This document shows positions 1-5,926 of a DNA stretch of 6,754 nt, piece by piece. Below the pieces are notes generated by a model that worked only from the letters and a program-made list of their open reading frames with translations, was not told the DNA's origin and ran no database searches. Position 1 is the first letter of the stretch. Each line of letters opens with the position of its first letter. The translations under genes and the position numbers were made by a program. The stretch spans positions 1 to 6,754 of the forward strand of contig CAMEIZ010000099.1 of the NCBI GenBank assembly GCA_945919165.1. Direction: 5' to 3'. The DNA comes from an uncultured Traorella sp. Its GTDB lineage: Bacteria > Bacillota_I > Bacilli_A > Erysipelotrichales > Erysipelotrichaceae.

Positions 1-82
1 CCGGATGTCCGCTTTTCGCATGAGCAATCATTTTTACAATGTTTTTTCGAATATTGGTTGCGTGTTGATATAAAGTTGTCAT
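1..82 (-). CDS. Transketolase, N-terminal part (partial, cut by window edge)
   Basis: Only the first 27 codons and one base are present; the gene runs off the left edge. The peptide begins MTTLYQHATNIRKNIVKMI and continues to SGHP. This resembles the thiamine-diphosphate enzyme transketolase, whose near-N-terminal SGHPG motif carries a conserved active-site histidine. The IRKNIVKMI lead-in is more like the separate N-terminal subunit of split transketolases than like full-length enzymes, but the size cannot be checked here. Transketolase moves two-carbon ketol units between sugar phosphates in the cytoplasm. The ATG is at 82-80, and GGAGG (91-87) lies 4 nt upstream, directly after the rpoN stop codon. 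The 9-nt gap implies co-transcription with rpoN. Identification rests on a short peptide. Confidence 0.8.
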   Translation of the reverse strand, partial: MTTLYQHATNIRKNIVKMIAHAKSGHP

Positions 83-91
83 TTTTCCTCC

Positions 92-1321
92 TTATTTTCT
101 TTTTCTTTCTCGTGTATTTGGTATTTTACAGGCTTCACGATATTTGGTCAGAGTTCTTCGTGAAACAGTAAAATCATATTCTTTTAAGGCTTCAACGATT
201 TGCTGATCGCTTAATGGATGTGATTTATCTTCTTCAGCAATGATTTCTCGTATGGCTTTTTTGATGGCATCGCTGCTGTCACCTTTTTCAGTTGCTGTTA
301 CAAATAAATGAGAAATCGGGAAAACATCATTTTCAAATTCATAATATTTATTCATAATCGCTCTGCTAACTGTTGTTTGATTGATACCAAGTGTTTGAGC
401 TATATCATTTTGTGTCAGCGGACGTAATTCATCCTGATATAGAAAATAAGCCGACTGACGTTGAAAGATTTCATGAAAAACAAGCATCATCGTTGCATTT
501 CGTTTGTTAATATTGGCTAAAAGTATTTTTGATTCATCAAAATAAGATTTTAAAACTGGGTTTGTTTTTAAAAGATCCATGTATGAATCATTATACTGAA
601 GATGAAAATGTGAAATGGGTGTCAGTGTAAGCATACCATCTTCCACCTCTACATGAACATCCGGATAAATAAAAGTTTCATGATCCGTAATGTATTCTGA
701 ACAAGGATAAGGATTGAAGGTTTTGATTACTTTCAAAGCATGTTCAGCTTCTTCACGGCTGCATCCCAGATTTTTCGCAATGTTATTGCTATTAGCTTGT
801 ATAATGAGTTGAGCATGCTTTTCTAATAGCTCAACCGCTATATTTTCATTCAGTTTCTTTGCTTGGAGGATTAAGGCGTCAATTGAATTTTTAGCAGCAA
901 CACCTGTTGGTTCAAAACTTTGTATAATTTTTAGCTGATTTTTTAAAGTTTGGACATCTGTATGAAGAACTTTTGCAGCTTCCTGAAGATTCTCACTAAA
1001 GAAACCATGTCGATCCAATGATTCAATGATATAGGAGCATATCTTTTCATCATAGGGTGTTTTTATGGTATGAAGCTGAAGAAATAAATGATCTTTCAGT
1101 TCAACAGGCTTTGAAATCATGTTGAAATAATCCAATGAGGATTGCATGGCTATCTCATCATATTCCATGTCTAATACAGGATTTTCCTGTAAAGCTTCAT
1201 AAACGCTTTCGATAAGTTCACTGTTTGACAACTTCAAAATATCCAAAGAATCATAGAGCAGAGCTGTTTTATAAGTGAAGTTTTGTTTTAGTGTTTGTTT
1301 TTTCTCAAGTGTTTGTTTCAT
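92..1321 (-). CDS. rpoN: RNA polymerase sigma-54 factor (RpoN)
   Basis: Encodes sigma-54 (409 aa from the chosen start), the alternative sigma factor that reads -24/-12 promoters and needs an ATP-driven activator to open DNA. Numbering from the chosen start, region I is about residues 4-50, ending in the typical ENPVLDME. The core-binding region includes FEPTGVAA (136-143). A helix-turn-helix spans about 301-325 (LTQNDIAQTLGINQTTVSRA). The RpoN box, which reads the -24 element, is SRRTLTKYRE at 387-396 against the usual ARRTVAKYRE. An ATG 11 codons upstream (1354) is open, but the ATG at 1321-1319 has AGGAGG just before it, and the upstream one lies inside promoter-like sequence. The helix-turn-helix and following segment depart from the common HESTVSR...GxFxLK pattern, so this is a divergent member. 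It is divergent from the activator gene and probably co-transcribed with the transketolase. Confidence 0.95.
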   Translation of the reverse strand: MKQTLEKKQTLKQNFTYKTALLYDSLDILKLSNSELIESVYEALQENPVLDMEYDEIAMQSSLDYFNMISKPVELKDHLFLQLHTIKTPYDEKICSYIIESLDRHGFFSENLQEAAKVLHTDVQTLKNQLKIIQSFEPTGVAAKNSIDALILQAKKLNENIAVELLEKHAQLIIQANSNNIAKNLGCSREEAEHALKVIKTFNPYPCSEYITDHETFIYPDVHVEVEDGMLTLTPISHFHLQYNDSYMDLLKTNPVLKSYFDESKILLANINKRNATMMLVFHEIFQRQSAYFLYQDELRPLTQNDIAQTLGINQTTVSRAIMNKYYEFENDVFPISHLFVTATEKGDSSDAIKKAIREIIAEEDKSHPLSDQQIVEALKEYDFTVSRRTLTKYREACKIPNTRERKRK

Positions 1322-1325
1322 GACT

Positions 1326-1331
1326 CCTCCT
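1326..1331 (-). promoter_or_regulatory. Ribosome binding site of rpoN
   Basis: A perfect AGGAGG on the minus strand lies 4 nt before the ATG at 1321-1319. It decides the start in favour of this codon over the ATG at 1354, which has no comparable site. Confidence 0.8.
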
Positions 1332-1342
1332 ATCATATTATA

Positions 1343-1359
1343 CGCATTTTTCATGCCAA
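1343..1359 (-). promoter_or_regulatory. Candidate sigma-54 (-24/-12) promoter of rpoN
   Basis: The minus strand reads TTGGCATGAAAAATGCG. GG (1357-1356) and GC (1345-1344) are separated by exactly 10 nt, the diagnostic sigma-54 spacing. The element matches the operon promoter at 4199-4215 closely, including the unusual ATGCG at the -12 side. The predicted start would be near 1332, leaving a leader of only about 11 nt that begins at the Shine-Dalgarno sequence. A TATAAT hexamer (1342-1337) abuts it but has no good -35 at 16-18 nt. Autoregulation of rpoN is inferred, not shown. Confidence 0.45.
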
Positions 1360-1380
1360 AAAAGAGAACAATTTAACTAA

Positions 1381-1409
1381 AAAATACAATATTTCAGCAG
1401 TCTTGACAA
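1381..1409 (-). promoter_or_regulatory. Candidate sigma-A promoter reading toward rpoN
   Basis: The minus strand has TTGTCA (1409-1404), a 17-nt spacer and TATTTT (1386-1381): five of six and four of six consensus matches. The start would fall near 1374, giving a leader of about 50 nt. Its -35 overlaps that of the opposite promoter. AT-rich sequence makes chance matches common. Confidence 0.4.
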
Positions 1410-1431
1410 ATGAAATAATTATTGATATTTT
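1403..1431 (+). promoter_or_regulatory. Sigma-A promoter of the activator gene
   Basis: A perfect TTGACA (1403-1408), a 17-nt spacer and TATTTT (1426-1431) preceded by TG one base upstream (TGATATTTT) form an extended -10 promoter. The start would be near 1438, giving a very short leader. A 10-bp palindrome, TTTCTAGAAA (1432-1441), covers the predicted start and could be an operator, though this is weak evidence. Housekeeping transcription of a PTS activator is usual. Confidence 0.65.
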
Positions 1432-1450
1432 TTTCTAGAAAGCAGGTGGA

Positions 1451-4165
1451 ATGATGAAAGAAGAAGTGCTTTCTTTTGTAGAACAAAAGACAAAACAACA
1501 TCAGTCTTCAACGATTATGGAAATCAGTGAAGCTTTACAAAAAGGCCGAAACTTAATTGCCAAAACGGTTACTGAACTGATGAATGAGAATTCTTTAGTT
1601 TGTGTTGAAAAAGATAAAAAATGTTATTATCATAAAAAAACACTTGAAGATCAATATGATCTAAAACTTACAGAAACGTTTTATAAAAGCGAAAGATTGT
1701 TCAATGAAGTTCTTTCTAAGCAAACCAAACATCATTTTGAAAAACTGGTGGGTTATGAAAACAGTCTCGCCGGCTGTGTTGAAATGTGCAAAGCAGCTAT
1801 TTCTTATCCGCAGAACTCACTGCCTGTCTTGTTGAATGGGCCTACCGGTACAGGTAAAAGCTTCATGGCTCAATTGATGTATGAGTATGCCTGTGAGAGC
1901 GGTATACTTGAAGAAGGAAGTCCTTTTGTAACATTAAACTGCAGTGAATATGCAAATAATCCGGAGCTGTTAACAGCCCATCTTTTTGGACACAAAAAAG
2001 GTGCTTTTACAGGGGCTGACAGTGATAACCTAGGACTGATTCAGGCAGCTGACGGCGGTATTCTTTTTTTAGATGAAGTTCACTGTCTCAAAGCGGAATG
2101 TCAGGAAAAGCTATTTTTATTCATGGACAAAGGAATTTATCATCGTGTTGGTGAAAATGAAAAATGGGAAACTTCTCATATTCGTCTGATTTTTGCGACA
2201 ACTGAGGTTCCGGAAAAAGTTCTGCTGAAAACGTTTCTAAGAAGAATTCCAATTATTGTTTCCATTCCATCTTTAAGTGAAAGAAGTATCTATGAAAGAA
2301 TTGCCTTATTACATACCGTCTTTTCACAGGAAGAAAAAAGAATCAATAAAAAAATACGTTTATCGAATCTTGTTTACAATTCTCTTCTCAGTTTTCAATT
2401 TGAAGGAAATATCGGTGAATTGAAAAACACGATTCAGGTTTGCTGTGCACATGCTCTTCATCACTGTACGACTGAAGAATTGGAAATTCACATGGAAGAT
2501 TTACCAGATAAGATGTTTGATCAGACTCGCTATCATCATCAAATTGTGAATAACAGTGATGAAAGAATGATTAAAATAGAGGATATGAATCAGGAGGATC
2601 AAAATGAAAGTCATCTGTTACAGCTTTTTGATGCTCTTTTGAACACTGATCGAACACAAATGGCTTTTATCAATCAATGTTTGGCTCATTTGCAGGAATA
2701 CTATAATAAGATAGGAAATCACAATAAAAATGCAAATAATAAAAATGAATTTATTTTTGAAGGACTAGACAGTATCATAAAAAAGATTTTTCAAAAGCAT
2801 GGCGGAAAAATTAATAACAATGATATGATTTCCCTTTATACCTTTATTGAAGATGCTCAACGTCAACCAATGAATATTCAGAAATGGTGTACATCCAAAA
2901 CTAACCAAATTGAAGCTTTCTATGAAAGTCTTTCGGCAAATCTCCCAAGAGAAATGAAAATTGCCAAAGAAATTCGTGAAAAAATCAATCGTGAACTGGA
3001 TATGCGCTATGAATGGATGTCTGAGATTATTTTTGCCCTAAATGTACGCTTATTCAATCGTAATATTGAATTGAAAAAGAGAATCGGTATTATTATGGCA
3101 CATGGGTATTCAACAGCTAGCTCAATTGCAGATGCAGCGAATCAGTTGTTGGGTGACTATGTTTTTGATGCGATTGATATGGCCATTGACATGGATACAG
3201 CCAAAGTTGTTGAAGAACTTAACCATTATTTAAAATCGAATAACAATTTTGAAGAACTGGTATTATTGGTCGATATGGGTTCTTTGGAACAGATTTATAC
3301 CGGTATTGATCCGGAAATCAACGTCACAATTGGTATTATGAATAATATTACAACCAAACTGGCATTAGAAGTTGGTAATTGTTTGCGCAATCAGGTACCG
3401 ATTCAAGAACTGTTAAAAAAGGCATGTGAAGGAAGTACGATTCATTATCGATATATCGAAAAAAAGAATAAGGAAGATGTCATTGTTTGTGCCTGTGCCA
3501 GCGGACTAGGAACAGCTGAGAAGTTAAAAAGCTTATTGTTATCATCGCTTCCTTCAGATATTGAAGTAAAGGTTTTATCCTATGATTACAATAAACTTCT
3601 GGAACAAAAAGAAAAAAGTGAGTTATTTGATAAGTACCATGTATTATGCATTATTGGAACACTAGATCCGTCTATCCCTTCAATTCCTTTTATTCCAATT
3701 GAAGAACTGATCATGGAAGGAGATATTGAAAGAATTGAAAATCTGCTCAGTAAATATATGAATCATGAAGAAACTGAATTATTTAAACAGGCAATTCTTA
3801 GAAATTTCTCTTTATCAAATGTAATGAATTATCTGACAATTTTAAATCCCAACATGCTTCTTGAACATGTTGCCAGTGCTTTGGATGAATTTCAAAAGAT
3901 TTATGATATTCACATTCGAAATAACACAAGTGTTGGTTTGTATGTGCATATCTGCTGCATGGTTGAACGCCTTGTTATGCGACAACCATTAAATAATTAT
4001 GCAAATGTTGAAGTCTTTAGAAAAGAACATCAACGTTTTATCAGCTGCATTAGACAGGCATTTAAAGAAGCTGAACAATATTATGGAGTTCAGATACCGG
4101 ATGATGAAATAGGTTATATTTATGACTATATCCAAAGTGGCGTGGAATCTGATGAAGAATTTTAA
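1451..4165 (+). CDS. LevR/ManR-type sigma-54-dependent PTS-regulated transcriptional activator
   Basis: A 904-aa enhancer-binding activator. An N-terminal winged-helix region (about 1-65) is followed by an AAA+ sigma-54 interaction domain (about 95-355) with Walker A GPTGTGKS (130-137), GAFTGA (184-189, the loop contacting sigma-54), Walker B ILFLDE (204-209), an FLRRIP arginine-finger segment (262-267) and GNIGELKN (319-326). Next come a first PRD-like region (about 400-535), a mannose-type IIA-like domain with His551 in MAHG, a GatB-like IIB domain with Cys682 in CASGLGTA, and a C-terminal PRD with His833 in LYVHICCMVERL. His551 and His833 are 282 residues apart, close to the 284 between the regulatory His585 and His869 of B. 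subtilis LevR. All motifs needed for ATPase and sigma-54 contact are intact. No histidine occurs between residues 451 and 550. It faces the PTS operon that it presumably controls. The second ATG (1454) is better spaced from AGGTGG (1444-1449) and may be the true start. Confidence 0.93.
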   Translation: MMKEEVLSFVEQKTKQHQSSTIMEISEALQKGRNLIAKTVTELMNENSLVCVEKDKKCYYHKKTLEDQYDLKLTETFYKSERLFNEVLSKQTKHHFEKLVGYENSLAGCVEMCKAAISYPQNSLPVLLNGPTGTGKSFMAQLMYEYACESGILEEGSPFVTLNCSEYANNPELLTAHLFGHKKGAFTGADSDNLGLIQAADGGILFLDEVHCLKAECQEKLFLFMDKGIYHRVGENEKWETSHIRLIFATTEVPEKVLLKTFLRRIPIIVSIPSLSERSIYERIALLHTVFSQEEKRINKKIRLSNLVYNSLLSFQFEGNIGELKNTIQVCCAHALHHCTTEELEIHMEDLPDKMFDQTRYHHQIVNNSDERMIKIEDMNQEDQNESHLLQLFDALLNTDRTQMAFINQCLAHLQEYYNKIGNHNKNANNKNEFIFEGLDSIIKKIFQKHGGKINNNDMISLYTFIEDAQRQPMNIQKWCTSKTNQIEAFYESLSANLPREMKIAKEIREKINRELDMRYEWMSEIIFALNVRLFNRNIELKKRIGIIMAHGYSTASSIADAANQLLGDYVFDAIDMAIDMDTAKVVEELNHYLKSNNNFEELVLLVDMGSLEQIYTGIDPEINVTIGIMNNITTKLALEVGNCLRNQVPIQELLKKACEGSTIHYRYIEKKNKEDVIVCACASGLGTAEKLKSLLLSSLPSDIEVKVLSYDYNKLLEQKEKSELFDKYHVLCIIGTLDPSIPSIPFIPIEELIMEGDIERIENLLSKYMNHEETELFKQAILRNFSLSNVMNYLTILNPNMLLEHVASALDEFQKIYDIHIRNNTSVGLYVHICCMVERLVMRQPLNNYANVEVFRKEHQRFISCIRQAFKEAEQYYGVQIPDDEIGYIYDYIQSGVESDEEF
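4071..4093 (+). promoter_or_regulatory. Possible upstream activator binding site
   Basis: CTGAAC (4071-4076) and GTTCAG (4088-4093) form perfect 6-bp inverted arms around 11 nt, inside the 3' end of the activator gene. The centre is about 144 bp before the predicted operon start, where enhancer sites of sigma-54 activators usually lie. Arms this short are expected by chance roughly once in every couple of such regions, so the call is tentative. Confidence 0.22.
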
Positions 4166-4194
4166 AAAAACTCAAAAAAAATTGAGTTTTTTTT
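4164..4194 (+). terminator. Intrinsic terminator after the activator gene
   Basis: Arms 4164-4175 and 4182-4193 pair over 12 bp around a 6-nt A loop. The core is CTCAA/TTGAG, followed by a T run. The hairpin overlaps the activator's stop codon. The A-rich left arm makes it potentially bidirectional. It separates activator transcription from the sigma-54 promoter that begins 5-6 nt downstream, leaving the PTS operon dependent on its own promoter. Confidence 0.8.
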
Positions 4195-4198
4195 ATTT

Positions 4199-4215
4199 TT
4201 GGCACGGACTATGCG
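4199..4215 (+). promoter_or_regulatory. Sigma-54 (-24/-12) promoter of the PTS operon
   Basis: TTGGCACGGACTATGCG carries a perfect -24 TGGCAC followed by a G. GG (4201-4202) and GC (4213-4214) are separated by exactly 10 nt. The -12 element is ATGC rather than the common TTGC. The predicted start is near 4226, giving a leader of about 38 nt before the IIA start. Its placement between a LevR-type activator and a mannose-family PTS operon, with rpoN nearby, strongly supports it. Confidence 0.88.
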
Positions 4216-4246
4216 ATAGGGTAAGTGAGAAGGAATTGCAAATCAG

Positions 4247-4252
4247 AAAGGA
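4247..4252 (+). promoter_or_regulatory. Ribosome binding site of the IIA gene
   Basis: AAAGGA lies 11 nt before TTG 4264, which is rather long, and only 2 nt before GTG 4255, which is too short. It therefore favours the TTG start. The frame is open from GTG 4225, but that codon sits at the predicted transcript start and could not be used. Confidence 0.5.
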
Positions 4253-4263
4253 TTGTGATTGTA

Positions 4264-4683
4264 TTGAGACATGTTGTGTTAGCTTCCCATGGGGCATTGT
4301 CAAAGGGGATGTACGATTCAGTAAAAATGATAGCCGGCGAAAATATTGTTGAAAACGTACAAACTTATTCACTGCTTCCGGGAGAAAATGCGCTTGAATT
4401 TGCTTTGCAACTTCAAAAAGAGATTGCAGCTCATCCAGAAGATGAGTATGTGGTGATTTGTGATGTATTTGGAGGCAGTATTTATACAGCATTATTGAAA
4501 ATTCTAACTGAAGAAAATGTTGTTTTATTCTGTGGTATGAATATGACTCTTGTCTTGGAAGTGCTTATGATGCAAGACTCAACAGATGATGCTTGGGCTA
4601 CATTATGTGAAACAGGAAAAGAAGGCATAAAATACTTTAATAAAACAAACTTGCCTTGTGATTTAGAATCTGAAGATTTTTAG
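4264..4683 (+). CDS. PTS mannose-family transporter subunit IIA
   Basis: First gene of the PTS operon, 139 aa from a TTG start. IIA takes phosphate from HPr on a histidine and hands it to IIB in the cytoplasm. The N-terminus, read as MRHVVLASHGALSKGM, matches the family pattern, with the phosphorylated histidine expected at His9. The conserved DVFGGS loop is at 67-72, and GMNMTLVLEVLM (91-102) fits the helix after the last strand. The length matches a stand-alone mannose-type IIA. Starting further upstream (GTG 4225 or 4255) would add residues before the first beta strand that family members lack. A BtpA-like gene follows 12 nt later. The substrate cannot be told from IIA. Confidence 0.92.
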   Translation: MRHVVLASHGALSKGMYDSVKMIAGENIVENVQTYSLLPGENALEFALQLQKEIAAHPEDEYVVICDVFGGSIYTALLKILTEENVVLFCGMNMTLVLEVLMMQDSTDDAWATLCETGKEGIKYFNKTNLPCDLESEDF

Positions 4684-4695
4684 GAGGAGACATCT

Positions 4696-5430
4696 ATGAC
4701 AAAAAAATTCTTGGATATTTTCAAATCAAAAAAACCAATTATGGCAATGATTCACTTAAAAGGTGAAACAGATGAAGAAATATTTGAAAGAGCAAAAAAG
4801 GAAATCAACATTTATTATGAAAATGGTGTAGATGCTGTCATTGTAGAAAATTATTTCGGCAACTATAACCACATGGTCAAAGTTTTGGAATATTTAAAGG
4901 AAAACATGCCTGAAAAAGTATATGGTGTCAATTGCCTTGATAATGATACGATGAACTTTGAACTTGCTATGAAATATGATGCAGACTTTATTCAGCTGGA
5001 TTCTGTTGCAGGACATCTAGATTTAATAAATGACGTAACATTTGACGCTTTTATGAAACTGTTTAGAGAACGCTTTAATGGATGTGTTATGGGAGGAGTA
5101 CGTTTTAAATACCAACCTTATAAATCTGGAAGAAGTCTGGAAGAAGATTTACGTATCGGTATGACAAGATGTGATGCCATTGTTGTAACTCAGGATGCAA
5201 CAGGCCAGGAAACAAGCATGGAAAAAATCAATGAATTCAGAAGCATTATGGACGATGATTTTCCACTTGTTATCGGTGCAGGAATGACTCCTGAAAACTG
5301 CGAAAAACAGTTTGAAGTTGGTGATGCTGCTATCGTTGGAAGTTATTTCAAAGATACATATAAGGATACTGGGGATGTCGATGCTTCACATGTTAAAACA
5401 ATGATCGAAGCTAGAAATGCCTGCTTATAG
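4696..5430 (+). CDS. BtpA/SgcQ-family TIM-barrel protein
   Basis: A 244-aa soluble-looking protein of the BtpA/SgcQ family, a TIM-barrel group of uncertain chemistry. Its namesakes are cyanobacterial BtpA (photosystem I biogenesis) and E. coli SgcQ, encoded in a sugar-PTS cluster. Strand-end motifs occur in barrel order: PIMAMIHL (14-21), DAVIVEN (46-52), GVNCLDND (77-84), FIQLDS (98-103), GVRFKYQ (134-140), AIVVTQDATGQET (161-173), LVIGAGMTPEN (191-201) and AAIVGSYFKD (211-220). The late glycine-rich GAGMTPEN and IVGSYFK segments resemble a phosphate-binding site, which would suit a sugar-phosphate substrate; this is inference. The stretch after FIQLDS differs from typical BtpA proteins, so it may be a separate subgroup. 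An AGGAGGA ribosome site overlaps the IIA stop. Lying between IIA and IIB, it probably acts on the imported sugar phosphate. Confidence 0.8.
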   Translation: MTKKFLDIFKSKKPIMAMIHLKGETDEEIFERAKKEINIYYENGVDAVIVENYFGNYNHMVKVLEYLKENMPEKVYGVNCLDNDTMNFELAMKYDADFIQLDSVAGHLDLINDVTFDAFMKLFRERFNGCVMGGVRFKYQPYKSGRSLEEDLRIGMTRCDAIVVTQDATGQETSMEKINEFRSIMDDDFPLVIGAGMTPENCEKQFEVGDAAIVGSYFKDTYKDTGDVDASHVKTMIEARNACL

Positions 5431-5440
5431 GAGTAATAAT

Positions 5441-5911
5441 ATGGTATTACTAACACGTGTTGACCATCGTCTGCTTCACGGACAGGTAGCTTTTACCTGG
5501 ACAAAACAGTTAGGTGCTGATTGCATTCTAATTGCAGATGATGATGTAGTAAAAGATGAATTACGAATGACTGCTTTGCGCATGTCAAAACCAAATGGTG
5601 TCAAACTTGTCATGAAAAGCGTAGATGATTCAATTACAGCTTTGACTAGCGGTGTAACAGATAAATATAAGTTATTTGTTTTAGTTGGGAATATGGATTC
5701 TGCCATTCGATTGGCAAAAAATTGTCCTCAAATCAAAAAAATCAACTTAGGAGGACTTAAGAAAGAAGAAGGTAAGAGACAGATTTCAAAAGCGATTTCT
5801 GTTGATGACCATGATGTTGAAATTATAAAAGAACTTAATAGCATGGGTATTGATCTGGAAATCCGCATGGTACCAAATGATGCGGCTGAAGATCCTATGC
5901 GCTTAATCTAA
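5441..5911 (+). CDS. PTS mannose-family transporter subunit IIB
   Basis: A 156-aa cytoplasmic IIB of the mannose/fructose/sorbose family. It accepts phosphate from IIA and phosphorylates the sugar during transport through IIC/IID. The signature RVDHRLLHGQV is at 6-16, with the phosphorylated histidine expected at His13. NLGGLK (about 111-116) also fits the family. The frame is open 8 codons further upstream (5417), overlapping the preceding gene, but ATG 5441 is chosen because TAGGAG (5428-5433) precedes it at suitable spacing and because family members begin just before the RVD motif. The Shine-Dalgarno overlaps the BtpA-like stop, implying coupled translation. By analogy with LevE, this subunit would also phosphorylate and inhibit the activator at its C-terminal PRD. 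Confidence 0.94.
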   Translation: MVLLTRVDHRLLHGQVAFTWTKQLGADCILIADDDVVKDELRMTALRMSKPNGVKLVMKSVDDSITALTSGVTDKYKLFVLVGNMDSAIRLAKNCPQIKKINLGGLKKEEGKRQISKAISVDDHDVEIIKELNSMGIDLEIRMVPNDAAEDPMRLI

Positions 5912-5926
5912 AGGAGGAAAAAAATT

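Noticed and set aside
1322..1354. Longer rpoN start at ATG 1354 (420 aa)
   Set aside because: The codon lies inside the -24/-12-like element and has no ribosome site; ATG 1321 has a perfect AGGAGG.
1414..1423. AATAATTATT palindrome in the activator promoter spacer
   Set aside because: Pure A/T in an AT-rich intergenic region; expected by chance.
4225..4263. Upstream GTG start for IIA
   Set aside because: It sits at the predicted transcript start and would add residues ahead of the family's first strand.
4216..4263. Catabolite (cre) operator or riboswitch in the operon leader
   Set aside because: No cre-like palindrome or stable fold is apparent in this short leader.
4122..4352. Plus-strand 76-aa open frame across the terminator and promoter
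   Set aside because: It overlaps the activator end, the terminator and IIA in another frame, and its product resembles nothing recognisable.
4193..4492. Minus-strand 99-aa open frame opposite IIA
   Set aside because: Antisense shadow of a clear PTS gene, with no ribosome site or recognisable motifs.
5476..5706. Minus-strand 76-aa open frame opposite IIB
   Set aside because: Antisense shadow of a strong IIB gene.
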